From positions 52,847 to 116,846 of the forward strand of contig LSRX01001475.1 in NCBI GenBank assembly GCA_001939145.1: a stretch of 64,000 bases of DNA. The letters run 5' to 3'. The notes below the pieces were generated by a model, which saw only the letters and a program-made list of their open reading frames with translations, made no database searches and was not told the DNA's origin. Below are positions 1-14,204 of this stretch, piece after piece. Position 1 is the stretch's first letter, and the number at the start of each line of letters is the position of its first letter. The position numbers and the translations under genes were made by a program. This DNA is from Symbiodinium microadriaticum (lineage: Eukaryota > Sar > Dinophyceae > Suessiales > Symbiodiniaceae).

Positions 1-84
1 AGTAGGAGTAGGAGTAGGAGTAGGAGTAGTAGGAGGAGGAGGAGGAGGAGTGGTAGTAGTTGTAGTAGTAGTAGTAGTAGTAGA

Positions 85-116
<32 letters not shown>

Positions 117-153
117 AAGTAGTAGTAGAAGTAGTAGTAGTAGTAGTAGTAGA

Positions 154-185
<32 letters not shown>

Positions 186-193
186 AAGTAGTA

Positions 194-233
<40 letters not shown>

Positions 234-330
234 GAGGAGTAGTAGTAGTAGTAGGAGGAGGAGGAGGAGGAGGCGTAGGAGCAGGAGTAGAGGAGGAATA
301 GTAGGAGTAGGAAGGGAGTAGGGGTAGGAG
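1..330. repeat. (AGT/AGG)n trinucleotide tract
   Basis: Nearly uninterrupted AGT triplets with AGA and AGG variants. The tract continues past the left edge of the window. The plus-strand frame that reads as poly-valine/glutamate is a by-product of the repeat and not a gene. Confidence 0.97.
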
Positions 331-2865
331 CAGGAGTCGGAATAACAGTATCAGGACTAGCAGCAGCGGTAACAGTACAAGTGGTTGTTGTAGCAGTAGC
401 AGTAGAACAGTCGTCGTTGGCACGTGAGGTCCTGGCCCCACCACCGCCGCCGCCGATGACTGCGAGCTTGCCGGCATCGTAACAGCTCCGTAAGACCTGG
501 GGAGCTTGCTTGTTTAGGCTGCCGGATTACGGACTGTGGGAGGTTTCGTGTCAAGGACATGGGGAGGCGCATCCTGTCCATTGAAAACCATTAGCCTCTC
601 ATCGGTTCAACCAAGATGGCGTGGCAACATGTTTGCTCTTGGGTCGTAGGAACATAGAGCTATACACTCTTTCTCACGTTGTAGCCTGAAGCAAATCAAG
701 GGTGCAAAACCTCTTCAATCCCCCCTTGCCCTGTGAAACCTGATTCCGAGTTGGCTGGGCCAAGGGCGCCCTCACGCCAGTTCCTCACCGCCTGCAGACG
801 TTTTGGTGAGCCAAAGTGTTGAAGGGTCAGCCTCAATCCACGAGCAACGAGTACGATCATTCGGTTCTGCAACGCACCGCAGTATGATACATAGTTGTGG
901 GCAGCTGGGTCCGGAAGTTCGCCTATCCCAAGCGGATGATGCAGACAGGGCACCTGTTGTAAGCATAGGTCATGCTATTTGCATGCTCGACAAGAACCAA
1001 ATCACCCCCCGTCCCAACCCAGCTGTTGAGAAGCAGCAAACAGAACTACAGCTTGACCAGCTAATGTGCATGGTGGTGGTGGGTTGCAGGCGAAGTTCTT
1101 TGCTGGTTTATCGGTGTTGCAAATCACGCTCCAACCACGAAGGCCTGAACTCAGGCTCCTCAAACCTCAAACTCCTCAGAACAACTGAAAATCGAAAGCT
1201 CTCCAAAGGGCTTCAGATGCGTGTCCACATGTGGAGGCTCACTGGCGAAATATCAAGCGGCCTGGTAGCCAGCCGCACTGCCAACTGCCCCGTTATCGTC
1301 CATCCTGGCCACCAACAAATCTTCGGGATGCTGCAGGCAACACTTCTTTTGGAGCTTCAACTTTGGTCTTGAATTTCAGGGTCTCGGATTGCTTGTTGCT
1401 CGGGCTCCGGGCTTCAGGAGAAGCGGCCGATCTTCCTCTGATAGAGCAAAGAGCCGTGTCAAGAATCCCACAAAAACAAAAGCTGCAAACTCCATATCAT
1501 GGAGTGGTCTGCAAAAGCCGGATCCTACGACCATGGAGACCCTGCAAGTTGTGGCCCAAGTGCTTTGCTCCGCAAGTGATTCGCAGCGGCGACTCCTGAA
1601 CCATGCACGGCTTGCAGGGCTTCGGGAAATTGGGCTTCGGGCGTGGAACTGTAACATGAAACTGAACTCTACACTGAACCTTACTCCGCGAGCTTTTTCT
1701 TTACAGCTTGCTCACGCTGTCTGTTCCAGCACAGAGCAACTTTGCTCATGTCCCTGTCCGTGTGCTACAAGTCCGAGGGAGAAACCAATGCTTCGCACCT
1801 GCTTCCTTGCACAAAAAGTTGCTGGCAGTCTAGAGTCTAGATGCTCTTGTTTGGGGATTCGGGGGACCTAAGAGCACTTCCTCGTGCAAGGAAGAGCCAC
1901 TGTAGACGGTACCAGTACGGACCCTCAAACCCTCAACCCTGAAATCTCAAAGCCCGAAAGCTGCTCTCTTCAAAACCACATTCCATGCACTTATCTGTCG
2001 AGCCAGGATCTATTGCACCTGCACCACTGGCTGTGCAAAACAACACATACACGGGCGTTAATAAATAATAGGAACTCCGTCAGGACGCCGGGGCAACCCG
2101 AAGTCGCAGCAACAGACCGGCCCAAATCAATGTCGTGATGAGACCAATGCGACACTACAATCGAAGAGGATGCTCAGAACTTGTAGTGGGACGTATCACC
2201 GGAAACACAGCCGGAACAGCAGGAAGCTTAGGATGGAACATCACCCGTTTTCCCCAAAGACGTTTGGGGGGGTGGCAATTGGCAACTCCGAAAGGCTCCT
2301 CGCAGAATGTGTCGCCGGCTTTGCAAGAACCGCCTCGGAGTCGGTGAGCGAATTTGCACGACCCAAAGTAACGGCTCCACTCCTTCCAAGTTTACGGATT
2401 AAGCGGACAAACCTTAGCTCTACACCCCCACAACCCTGGCTAAAATCCAGGCGGGTTGCAGCCATGCCCTCCTCCAGAACCCCATGAGATCCAGTGGTCC
2501 GCCTGGAGGCTAAGCAGAAGCGATGAGGGCTCCGGCTCTCAGCACGCTGGGTTTCCCCATTCAATCCTACAAAATGTTGCCCCACATGCAATTCCTTCGA
2601 ATATGCTGGAGGGGATACGGAGCATGGCTTTCTTGTGGAGACGGGTCGAGACTGTGAGCCCACTCCTGAACCCGAAAACAGCATGGTTCATCCACTTTGA
2701 GACCTCCAAAAGCTCCAAGCTCGAGTGTGCCTAGGTGAAAAACTGTGAAAGGTCTTGCTGGTCGCATGCTGCGGTGAGATAACGGAAACGGTATATTCAT
2801 GCTTGGCTCGGAGAAAATGGAAGAACGACAAAAGAGCATGTCAGCGTCATGAACAATTGTCACTG
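331..2865. other. Unassigned stretch with no recognisable gene
   Basis: Unique sequence of mixed composition. A 189-codon open plus frame (803-1372) is the longest but shows no motif, no family resemblance and no splice-like flanks. Overlapping frames on both strands are of similar length. I cannot support a gene here. Confidence 0.6.
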
Positions 2866-3250
2866 CAGTTTAGGCAGTAGCTGTAGCAGTAGCACTATCA
2901 GATACTATCAGTAGAAGCGCCAGTAGCGGTAGGAGGACTAGTAATAGTCGTCGTCGTCTAGTCGTAGTACGCGTAGTAGTCGTGGTTGTCGTAATGGTCG
3001 TAGTGGTCGTTGTAGTCGCAGTAGTCGTAGTAGTCCTACTAGTCCTAGTAGTCCTAGCAGTCCTAGTAGTCCTAGTAGTCCTAGTAGTCCTAGCACTAGT
3101 CCTAGCAGTAGTCCGAGTAGTCCGAGTAGTCCTAGTAGTCGTAGTAGTCGTAGTTGCAGTAGACATTTAAGTAGTAGTACCAGTAGTTGTTGTAGTAGGT
3201 AGCAGCTGCACATTCGGATGTAGCAGTTGCGCTAGTTGTAGGAGCTGTTG
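2866..3250. repeat. Compound (AGT/CGT/CCT)n trinucleotide tract
   Basis: Triplets of the form xGT and CCT run through this block, with a core of alternating AGT CCT between about 3,020 and 3,130. Open frames on both strands (poly-Thr/Arg, poly-Val/Leu) are consequences of the repeat. Confidence 0.95.
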
Positions 3251-5210
3251 TCGTTGTCGTCCCGAAACCTCGTCACGGTGGGCCCTAGCGTCCGCGTCCG
3301 AAAAGTGGGGCCTCCCATGGTCGACCGGTCACGTTGGCAGGGAAGAAAATCTGCATCCCGCCTCCAGCTCCTCCTGCGATTCCGGAGTTGGATTAGAGAG
3401 TTGACTCGGTGCTGGATTTAGGGGTGCTTGTGGCATTTTCTGAGGGAGGTGAGCCACTGGGGACTTCGATCGGAGGCCTTCACTTCATTCACTTCGATGA
3501 GCCTCCGCACTGTCGACAGCTTGAGGCTTCGGCGGGGCACTTGCAAACAGCAGAACCGATGATGTTGTCATCGTATAAGAAGAGAGCACTCTGTCTAAAC
3601 AGGTCTTGTCTCGTTGTCGTTCCATGTTTACCCGAAATTTATGTAGCATTTTCTCTTCTCGATACGCTTTCTGTTGGAAGAGCTTTCTCCGGGTGCTTGC
3701 ATGGCTACCGTGTCGCTAGTTACTACTTGTAGCATGACAAGTTGCACGGTTGGTTGAGAGGGAGGTTACGGCTAGGTTCGGAGTATGACTTGCTTTTGCC
3801 AGCGTGCACCGTGTTCATGACGGTTGACATTACCAGCGCTACCGCCGCTACTGCCCCTAGACGACAAGATGAGTAAGAACGAGAGAACAAAATTGTGATA
3901 TAGTAATAACAGTAGCTGTAGCTACAAGCATCACAGCTGTCGCCAAGGGATGTAGGGCGCGTAGCATGCTGCTGGGATCTGTGGTTAGCATGCCATAGCC
4001 GTATCCTGGTATCACATAAGCTAGGTTCCACCCATCAAGAGTCCTTCCCTTAATCCTATACAAGCCTGGCAATGACACGCATTCTCCCTTTTGTGGCTCT
4101 CTTCCAAGGCAGGATTACGACAACGATTCCAGTCCTGCTTCCCTTGACATAACCGACCCTGTCTTGGCAAAAGCCAGAATGTAGAAGCAGGTGCGGAGCC
4201 TCCAACTGTCTCGTTCTCCTCCTGCATGCAATTCGTACAATTTCCATTTCGGGGTTATGGATTTTGGAGTTGCCACTTCGAACCCGGAGTTCCCCTGACG
4301 GACTCAAGCTTTGCAAAGCTATTTCGGCGGGCTTCAGCACAGTGGCATGGAGCACCAGATGTCTAAGCCACTGCACCAAACCGATGAATCAAACATTCAA
4401 CCTTGAACCTCCAGCATTGGATCCGTGAGCAGCTCCCCAAACAAACTGTTGTGTGAAGGGCGTCCTAGCCTACTCTGGAAAGTAGACTGCTACGTGGATT
4501 TCGAGGCAAATGCGGTTTGACCAAACATGCGATTCCCTGCTCATACGAGTTACGAGTTCTACCACGTGTAAGGCTCGTTGATTCCCGCCTTCGGCCCTAA
4601 TGCGAAAAAACCTCAGCTGGATAAGAGCAGTGTGATCAATTTGTCTGAGCACCCAGCCACGGGGCGCGTACCTGCGACTTGGATGGAATTCTTTTGCCGC
4701 TTTCCCACCCACCTTTCTCAGCTCTTCATGGCTACCATCTTCGGGCCCCCCCCGGCCCCTCATGGCCCAGACCGTTTTACAAGGACATGTCAAACTATCT
4801 GCAGGAACTGTGCCGACTGCAGACATGCTGCATCACCTCTGCCCTCTGCCCTCGCTCTCTCTAGTGGGACATACCTCATAGTGGGATCAAGACCGTTCCT
4901 TGCGCAGGTCCCACAGTCTAGACAACACACAAACACGAAAGCGTAAACAGTAGATGCTGGCTACACGATTAGTTACTGCGTAGAAACATCACGAATGAAA
5001 TACTGGCAATCATGAAACCCCAAACCCTAACCCAAAAACCCGACAATCTAGAAGCATAAATGGCCTGATCCAGACGATGCGGGAGTTTTCATCCAACCGA
5101 AGGCACCGCCACCGCCGCCTAGAACAGCTGCGTGGGTCTCGGATGTTGGGTTTGCGGTGGAAGAAAAAAGCCTTAACGCTTAGAATAGGCTTAGTACTAT
5201 ACTGTACTAT
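3251..5210. other. Unassigned stretch
   Basis: No recognisable coding family. A short telomere-like piece (CCCCAAACCCTAACCC) lies near 5,017-5,032. Several 100-120 codon frames overlap on both strands without motifs. Confidence 0.55.
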
Positions 5211-5242
5211 ACTATCTACATATTATATATATATATATATAT
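5211..5242. repeat. (TA)n tract
   Basis: Degenerate TACTATACT leading into about eleven TA units, followed directly by unique sequence. Confidence 0.9.
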
Positions 5243-5439
5243 GAGCAACGAGCAACAGTCGTAAGGAGTTCCCTGAAAGCTGAGCCTCAGATCCTACCCC
5301 GTCAAGCCGCAGGTGTCATCATGAAGCGTGCGGTAGTCGGAATAATTGCTAGTAGGCGAATGTTTTGGGGGCTCGGCTTCCGGGACTTCCAGGTGAATTA
5401 AAACACCACCAACGCCGGCAAAAGCGAAGCTAGTGATCT

Positions 5440-6345
5440 TGAGCCATGACACCAAACACGCATCATGGTCAACATCACCATCGTCATCACCACCACCATC
5501 ACCATCACCATCATCATCGTCGTCTTACTATTCATCTTCATCTCCAGCATCATCACCATCATCAGCAGCATCATCATCAATATCTTTTTATTGATCTGTT
5601 GCTTGCTCTTCTAACTCATCTGTTGCATCGCCGTCATCGTCATCGTCGTCGTCGTCATCGTCGACACCGTCGACACCGTCCTCGTTGTGATGCTCAGTCT
5701 CGTCCTCGTGCTCGTGCTCGTCGGTCGTCCTTGTCGTCGTCTTTGTCTTTGTCCTGGTCACTGTCCCTTTGACATCCTCCTCCTCATCGTAGTCAGGCAT
5801 CGCTGTCATCATCATGATCTTCGTCTTCATCATATCTCTCAACATCGGCTCAACGTCATCCCCATCGTCACTGCCATCGTCATCTCAATCCTCAACAACA
5901 TCAGCGCCATCATCCGCATCATCATCACCACGACCGCTTGCAGCAATTCAAAAATTAGACAAACCTTGTCGGCGACACCACCGTCGTCCCCAGCGACATC
6001 ACCGTCGCCGTTGCCAGGGCCATCAAAACGTTCGTCCTCATCGTCGTCGTCTTCGTTATCACCATCGTTATCGTCACCACCAGCAACCATCATCGCCAGC
6101 ATCGTCATTACCAATACTACTCGCAGGAGCCCTTCTCATCATGTTCACCGTTTCTCAGCATCACGTGCACCATGGGCACACTCGCCATCGTCATCATCAG
6201 TCAAGGCCCACAGCCATCGTCCTTGTCATGGCCATCGTCAACCATCATCATCACCACCATCACCACTATCATGTTGTTCGCCTTCGCCGCAAATGATAGT
6301 CACAATGCCAATATCACGCTGGCTGTCATGTATCACCATCATCAT

Positions 6346-6396
<51 letters not shown>

Positions 6397-6600
6397 CATC
6401 CTCATCGTCATCATCACGGCAAACATAATTAGGCATCTTCGTAAGCTTCATCATCATCAGCATCAGCGGCAGCAGCAGCAACAACAACAACAACAACGAC
6501 AACCGACGACTACGACGACGACGACGACGATGACGACGACGACGACGACGACGACAACAACAACAACAACAACAGAACAATATGCATTATCATCAACAAG
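5440..6600. repeat. Long compound trinucleotide region (CAT, CGT, CAG, ACG)
   Basis: About 1.1 kb dominated by CAT/ATC triplets. An uninterrupted (CAG)15 run lies near 6,349-6,394, and an (ACG)n/(ACA)n block at about 6,478-6,572. Open frames up to 332 codons (His-, Ser-, Thr- or Asp-rich) exist in several phases on both strands because the triplets contain no stops. They are not supported as genes. Confidence 0.95.
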
Positions 6601-7225
6601 GAACGACAACAACACCATCATCAGCCGCAGCATCTTCTTCCACCGCGGCAAGAGCAATCGAGCAGTTCATCAGTCAACACCGTAACCGTTGCCGTAACCT
6701 TTGTCAGATTCCCTCTAAACTTACTCTAAACTTTCTAAGCCTTCCCTGTCACCCGGCACCTCCGCCAAGTGTGGCGATCCCTCGATCCTCGCAGATGACC
6801 TTCCAAAAGGCAGCGGGGAATATTCAGGCGCACGAGGTACCTTGTGTCAAAACTCTTGGCTAAATCGGGCTTTCGCATGCGAGTGCGGCAGCATTGCCGC
6901 CTCTGCTTCCATGCGCAATGCCGCTAGACCGCGACATGAGAAACAGAACACTGCCATTGAGCCTGGAAGCCGGCACCCGAGCCCCCACCGAGCTCGAAGG
7001 CACCTTGCGAAAAGCACTTGAGATGCAACTTAGGCTGGTTTAAGTATTAGGTCTGACGAAGCGGGAACAGCACAGAGTATAGAGACAGTTCGGCAGACCG
7101 CACCACCAATTGAAGCTTTCTGTGCTGAGGCAGGTTAAGGTTGCTGGAGATTGTATTCCCGAGTGAGTAAAGTGGGACTCACAACACATGACCGGCCCAC
7201 CCGAGCCGTACCGAGACTGCCGAAG
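6600..7225. other. Unassigned stretch
   Basis: Unique sequence between two triplet-repeat blocks. No coding motif, RNA gene or transposon end was recognised. Confidence 0.5.
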
Positions 7226-7227
7226 CC

Positions 7228-7229
7228 GC

Positions 7230-7263
<34 letters not shown>

Positions 7264-7272
7264 GCCGCCGCT
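7228..7272. repeat. (GCT)n/(GCC)n triplet run
   Basis: About eleven GCT units followed by GCC units. The surrounding plus-strand frame reads poly-Leu or poly-Cys depending on phase, so coding is doubtful. Confidence 0.93.
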
Positions 7273-7819
7273 ATATACTGCTACTACCACGGCCAGCGTC
7301 GCTGCTACAACGACGAAAACGACGACTGGCACTAACACTCAATACGGCGACTTTTGCTATGAAGACTATGTCCAGTAATCTTCACTGCCATGACCATTCT
7401 CATCATCGTTATCCAGTGATACTATGTGATAATCATGTTGGGACCTCCGTCCTCCGAAGGAGTAAGGAGTGCTGCCGCAGCTGGAGCCCAGCCGAGCCTG
7501 GCACATGCTGGAAGACACTGTCGCTTGAGGAGCTGGACGACAAAGGGAGGTCTAACCTTGTAGCACTCAAAGCTTTAGATGCAGAGTTTGGCAAATCTAC
7601 ACCTGCCGGTAATATGATCAGTCTTTACTACCAAACAACGTATTCGATGATGCTGCTGATGATGCTTGATCACCCTCCTTCGAGGAACCTGGCCAGACTT
7701 TTCGGGTTTGGTCGGGCGGCGCCCTGAGCAAAGGCCTCCTGGCGTCGAAGGCGGTGGGGCTCACGGCTGGGGGCTCCAATGTGCACTTCGGCTTCGAAAG
7801 TTGCCGACACCTCTTATTT

Positions 7820-8006
7820 CATGTGTGTGTGTGTGTGCGTGGTTACATGTGTACGTGTACTGTGTGTGTACGTGTGTACGTGTGCACGTGCGCGTGTGCG
7901 TGTGTGCGGGTGTGCATGTGTGCATGTGTGCGTCTGCGTGTGCGTCTGCGTCTGCGTCTGCGTGCGCGTCTGCGTGTGCGTGTGCAGCTGCGTCTGGGTG
8001 GGTGGG
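7820..8006. repeat. Degenerate (GT)n / (TGCG)n tract abutting the gap
   Basis: Alternating GT, GTACGT, GTGCGT and TCTGCG units, rich in potential Z-DNA-type purine-pyrimidine alternation. It ends in GGGTGGGTGGG directly before the N run. The repeat probably caused the assembly break. Confidence 0.95.
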
Positions 8007-8246
8007 NNNNNNNNNNNNNNNNNNNNNNNNNNNNNNNNNNNNNNNNNNNNNNNNNNNNNNNNNNNNNNNNNNNNNNNNNNNNNNNNNNNNNNNNNNNNNN
8101 NNNNNNNNNNNNNNNNNNNNNNNNNNNNNNNNNNNNNNNNNNNNNNNNNNNNNNNNNNNNNNNNNNNNNNNNNNNNNNNNNNNNNNNNNNNNNNNNNNNN
8201 NNNNNNNNNNNNNNNNNNNNNNNNNNNNNNNNNNNNNNNNNNNNNN
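8007..8246. other. Assembly gap (240 N)
   Basis: A run of undetermined bases. Open frames crossing it (7,666-8,482) are meaningless. Confidence 1.
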
Positions 8247-10555
8247 TTGGGGCTTCGGGGCGTCGGGGCTCCGGGTTTGTGGGGCCTTGGGTTTTAGGGT
8301 TTAGGTTTCTCAGGTCTCTTCCTCAAAGGATCAGAGGAGGGGGGGGGGACCTAACACATACAGCTCTGGGATCGATAAGGGGTCGCTGGATCTGGGGACT
8401 TCATAGGTGGGGTTTAGAATTGATGGTGAAAGGCTTCAGGGATATACCATACATATACATATTTATATATATAAGTATATAAGGCTTCTGCTCCTTAGGG
8501 GATTACGGGACTTGAGAAGTAGGGCTACATAAGGGCTTTGGGCTACTACAAAGGCTATTAGGCTTCAGGGATGCGGGGACTACGCAAGTAGGGTTTTCTT
8601 GCAGCCGCAGGGCTTGCCGGCTTTGGGGTGTTCATAAAAGTTTCTAAAGACTCATCTAGCTGTCTAGGACTAGGATTTTACGTGTGTTCAAGGTTTTACA
8701 GATTTGCATGGTTTGAGGGATTTATATGGCTTTGTAAGGTTTTCATAGGGGTTCTACCAGAAGGCTTCTATCGAGGGCTTTGCAGTGTTTGAGAGTTTGG
8801 AGTCTCGGGCTCAAGGGGAGTTTAGGGTTTTGGATGTCAGGCCTCAGATTGTACGAAGGAAGGCGCGGGCTAAGGATTCTAGGGGTCTTTTTGTCAACAT
8901 GTCGGGTCCATCTCGGCGGCTTCGAAAGTAGGGCTAGAAGTGCGGTAAGTACAGATACAGCTACCTGAGCGGAGGCGCTTCTGACCCTGCTGGCCAAGTC
9001 CGTTGATCCTGCACATACAGCCACATTAGGGCTTAGGGCTAGTGATTTGGGGGTCTGTGTTGTAAAAGCTGTTAGAAGGCTCAAAAGGAATTCACAACGC
9101 TAAAGTAGCTAGGAGGGTTTTCTGCAGGGTGTGGAGTTTTGGGACTTTAGGCTTCTAGTTTACCGGTTTGGTGTTAAGGGTGTCGGGTGTTGGGGCTTCG
9201 GCGTTGTAAAGTTCGTGCAACTTGAACGGTTCAGGGGATTCAGTTCTTTAAGCATGAAAAATTGCATGTTTCGGGTTCAGGGCCCCGGCTGCTTCTTGTA
9301 ACATCTTACAGGTATCGGCAGAGCGCTTTCGGCTTTTCCACAAGCAAATGCCGCAGCAAGTCGCGATCAACAGCGACATGGCTCAGTGGTGCAACATCCA
9401 GGGCATGATCGCTGAAGCACAAGCCGAATACTTCTTCCATAGCCACTCGGTCTGCGGCTTCGGCCTCTTGTACCACGGGAGGCCGGAACCCCTCAGAAGG
9501 GCTCTTGGTGTAACAGACCATGAACCTCTGTAAACATTCCAGCTGCAGAGATGGCCAGCGTTACACATGACACAGGCATGGGCACGGGTCTCCAGGAGAT
9601 GCTGGACACGCAGATGGGACAAACTCCAAATTCACTTCGCACACTATCAACTTAGACGACCCAGCCGTGCAAGAACCATTGAAACCTGTATAAAACCTAG
9701 AGAAAGCCCAAGGAAAGCCCAACAGGAACCCAGTACAGCCCTCGAGGCTTGATCTAAAACCCGGAACCCAAAATTCCCAGCAGACGCCTAGACTCTAGAC
9801 GCATAACACAGAGAAAATCCCCTGTAAAACCTTTGTTAAAAAAACAACCTTATGTTCACAATGAAACCCCTTAAATAATCCTAAACCCCGTCAGCTTTGA
9901 AGAAAAAAGATGAACTCACACAAACCCCTACAAAACCTTCCAGAACCCCATAAAATCCTACAAAACCCTAGCAAACCCTATATAAACCCTGTTAAGGCCC
10001 CAGGACGTCCTCAGAAAGCCGTCCGCCCTCCCCAGTGCAGCTCCTCGCCAACTCACGTGCTCGGCGTCCCGGCCTCATCGGGCATTCGGTTTGAAGGGGA
10101 TCCTTTTCAGGTTCCCTCAAGGGTTCCGATCAAGATTCCCTCCTTGGGCGGGATTATGGTGGGGTTGAAGGTAAAGGGCTCCTTTAAGGGATGCTATAAG
10201 AACTACTTTAAGGATTCTGTAAGGGTCTTCGGCGTTGGGGTTTAGGGGGGTCCTTCTCGCGAGGGTTGGGGGTTCTGGGCGTTAGGGTTTAGGGGGTCTG
10301 GGGTTTAGACTTTGGGGGATTAGGGTTTAGGTCTCAGAGTGTTAAGTGTTCCTTTTGGCTCTTATAAGTTCGGCGGGTCGTATTTAGGACTCCTTTCCAT
10401 CAGTCCATGCGAGTAAGGTTGCAAGTTAGTGGTTCGGATTGCAGGTTGACCCAAAGACCGGGTTTACGTAGTGGTTTCAGAATTAAGCTTGCTGCTCGCG
10501 CGGCGACGATCCTGTACCACCAGCGGCCCTTCGCTGTACCCTGAGCCTCATGGGC
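8247..10555. other. Unassigned, G/T-rich stretch with telomere-like islands
   Basis: Low-complexity drift around GGGCTT, GGGTTT and GGGGTT words, with TTTAGGG-like pieces near 8,285-8,310 and 10,218-10,335. The complementary CCCTAAA form appears around 9,820-9,990. The texture resembles decayed subtelomeric DNA. No gene recognised. Confidence 0.55.
10218..10335. repeat. Degenerate telomere-like (TTTAGGG) island
   Basis: Several separated GGGTTTAGGG and TTAGGGTTTAGG pieces in G-rich sequence. TTTAGGG is the telomere unit reported for plants, many algae and dinoflagellates. Confidence 0.7.
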
Positions 10556-10557
10556 AA

Positions 10558-10618
10558 ATACATACAGACATACATACATACATCCATGCATGCATGCAGG
10601 CATACATACATACATACA

Positions 10619-10654
<36 letters not shown>

Positions 10655-10718
10655 TATATATACATACATACATACATACATACATACATACATACACGGC
10701 TTTCTTGGTATACATACA

Positions 10719-10740
<22 letters not shown>
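10558..10740. repeat. Irregular CATA/CATG head of the large array
   Basis: (CATA)n with CATGCATG and CATC variants, one (TA)n block and one unique interruption at about 10,696-10,710. The perfectly regular array begins after this. Confidence 0.95.
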
Positions 10741-10754
<14 letters not shown>

Positions 10755-10768
10755 TATATATACATACA

Positions 10769-10804
<36 letters not shown>

Positions 10805-10818
10805 TATATATACATACA

Positions 10819-10854
<36 letters not shown>

Positions 10855-10868
10855 TATATATACATACA

Positions 10869-10904
<36 letters not shown>

Positions 10905-10918
10905 TATATATACATACA

Positions 10919-10954
<36 letters not shown>

Positions 10955-10968
10955 TATATATACATACA

Positions 10969-11004
<36 letters not shown>

Positions 11005-11018
11005 TATATATACATACA

Positions 11019-11054
<36 letters not shown>

Positions 11055-11068
11055 TATATATACATACA

Positions 11069-11104
<36 letters not shown>

Positions 11105-11118
11105 TATATATACATACA

Positions 11119-11154
<36 letters not shown>

Positions 11155-11168
11155 TATATATACATACA

Positions 11169-11204
<36 letters not shown>

Positions 11205-11218
11205 TATATATACATACA

Positions 11219-11254
<36 letters not shown>

Positions 11255-11268
11255 TATATATACATACA

Positions 11269-11304
<36 letters not shown>

Positions 11305-11318
11305 TATATATACATACA

Positions 11319-11354
<36 letters not shown>

Positions 11355-11368
11355 TATATATACATACA

Positions 11369-11404
<36 letters not shown>

Positions 11405-11418
11405 TATATATACATACA

Positions 11419-11454
<36 letters not shown>

Positions 11455-11468
11455 TATATATACATACA

Positions 11469-11504
<36 letters not shown>

Positions 11505-11518
11505 TATATATACATACA

Positions 11519-11554
<36 letters not shown>

Positions 11555-11568
11555 TATATATACATACA

Positions 11569-11604
<36 letters not shown>

Positions 11605-11618
11605 TATATATACATACA

Positions 11619-11654
<36 letters not shown>

Positions 11655-11668
11655 TATATATACATACA

Positions 11669-11704
<36 letters not shown>

Positions 11705-11718
11705 TATATATACATACA

Positions 11719-11754
<36 letters not shown>

Positions 11755-11768
11755 TATATATACATACA

Positions 11769-11804
<36 letters not shown>

Positions 11805-11818
11805 TATATATACATACA

Positions 11819-11854
<36 letters not shown>

Positions 11855-11868
11855 TATATATACATACA

Positions 11869-11904
<36 letters not shown>

Positions 11905-11918
11905 TATATATACATACA

Positions 11919-11954
<36 letters not shown>

Positions 11955-11968
11955 TATATATACATACA

Positions 11969-12004
<36 letters not shown>

Positions 12005-12018
12005 TATATATACATACA

Positions 12019-12054
<36 letters not shown>

Positions 12055-12068
12055 TATATATACATACA

Positions 12069-12104
<36 letters not shown>

Positions 12105-12118
12105 TATATATACATACA

Positions 12119-12154
<36 letters not shown>

Positions 12155-12168
12155 TATATATACATACA

Positions 12169-12204
<36 letters not shown>

Positions 12205-12218
12205 TATATATACATACA

Positions 12219-12254
<36 letters not shown>

Positions 12255-12268
12255 TATATATACATACA

Positions 12269-12304
<36 letters not shown>

Positions 12305-12318
12305 TATATATACATACA

Positions 12319-12354
<36 letters not shown>

Positions 12355-12368
12355 TATATATACATACA

Positions 12369-12404
<36 letters not shown>

Positions 12405-12418
12405 TATATATACATACA

Positions 12419-12454
<36 letters not shown>

Positions 12455-12468
12455 TATATATACATACA

Positions 12469-12504
<36 letters not shown>

Positions 12505-12518
12505 TATATATACATACA

Positions 12519-12554
<36 letters not shown>

Positions 12555-12568
12555 TATATATACATACA

Positions 12569-12604
<36 letters not shown>

Positions 12605-12618
12605 TATATATACATACA

Positions 12619-12654
<36 letters not shown>

Positions 12655-12668
12655 TATATATACATACA

Positions 12669-12704
<36 letters not shown>

Positions 12705-12718
12705 TATATATACATACA

Positions 12719-12754
<36 letters not shown>

Positions 12755-12768
12755 TATATATACATACA

Positions 12769-12804
<36 letters not shown>

Positions 12805-12818
12805 TATATATACATACA

Positions 12819-12854
<36 letters not shown>

Positions 12855-12868
12855 TATATATACATACA

Positions 12869-12904
<36 letters not shown>

Positions 12905-12918
12905 TATATATACATACA

Positions 12919-12954
<36 letters not shown>

Positions 12955-12968
12955 TATATATACATACA

Positions 12969-13004
<36 letters not shown>

Positions 13005-13018
13005 TATATATACATACA

Positions 13019-13054
<36 letters not shown>

Positions 13055-13068
13055 TATATATACATACA

Positions 13069-13104
<36 letters not shown>

Positions 13105-13118
13105 TATATATACATACA

Positions 13119-13154
<36 letters not shown>

Positions 13155-13168
13155 TATATATACATACA

Positions 13169-13204
<36 letters not shown>

Positions 13205-13218
13205 TATATATACATACA

Positions 13219-13254
<36 letters not shown>

Positions 13255-13268
13255 TATATATACATACA

Positions 13269-13304
<36 letters not shown>

Positions 13305-13318
13305 TATATATACATACA

Positions 13319-13354
<36 letters not shown>

Positions 13355-13368
13355 TATATATACATACA

Positions 13369-13404
<36 letters not shown>

Positions 13405-13418
13405 TATATATACATACA

Positions 13419-13454
<36 letters not shown>

Positions 13455-13468
13455 TATATATACATACA

Positions 13469-13504
<36 letters not shown>

Positions 13505-13518
13505 TATATATACATACA

Positions 13519-13554
<36 letters not shown>

Positions 13555-13568
13555 TATATATACATACA

Positions 13569-13604
<36 letters not shown>

Positions 13605-13618
13605 TATATATACATACA

Positions 13619-13654
<36 letters not shown>

Positions 13655-13668
13655 TATATATACATACA

Positions 13669-13704
<36 letters not shown>

Positions 13705-13718
13705 TATATATACATACA

Positions 13719-13754
<36 letters not shown>

Positions 13755-13768
13755 TATATATACATACA

Positions 13769-13804
<36 letters not shown>

Positions 13805-13818
13805 TATATATACATACA

Positions 13819-13854
<36 letters not shown>

Positions 13855-13868
13855 TATATATACATACA

Positions 13869-13904
<36 letters not shown>

Positions 13905-13918
13905 TATATATACATACA

Positions 13919-13954
<36 letters not shown>

Positions 13955-13968
13955 TATATATACATACA

Positions 13969-14004
<36 letters not shown>

Positions 14005-14018
14005 TATATATACATACA

Positions 14019-14054
<36 letters not shown>

Positions 14055-14068
14055 TATATATACATACA

Positions 14069-14104
<36 letters not shown>

Positions 14105-14118
14105 TATATATACATACA

Positions 14119-14154
<36 letters not shown>

Positions 14155-14168
14155 TATATATACATACA

Positions 14169-14204
<36 letters not shown>

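Noticed and set aside
5431..5443. Second spliced-leader relic (TGGCTCAAG, minus strand)
   Set aside because: Only nine bases match and no coding start follows, so chance is a sufficient explanation.
5687..6685. 332-codon Ser/His/Thr-rich protein
   Set aside because: It lies wholly in triplet repeats; every phase on both strands gives a homopolymer-like protein.
7666..8482. Frames crossing the 240-N gap
   Set aside because: The middle is undetermined and the flanks are GT-rich repeat; no evidence of coding.
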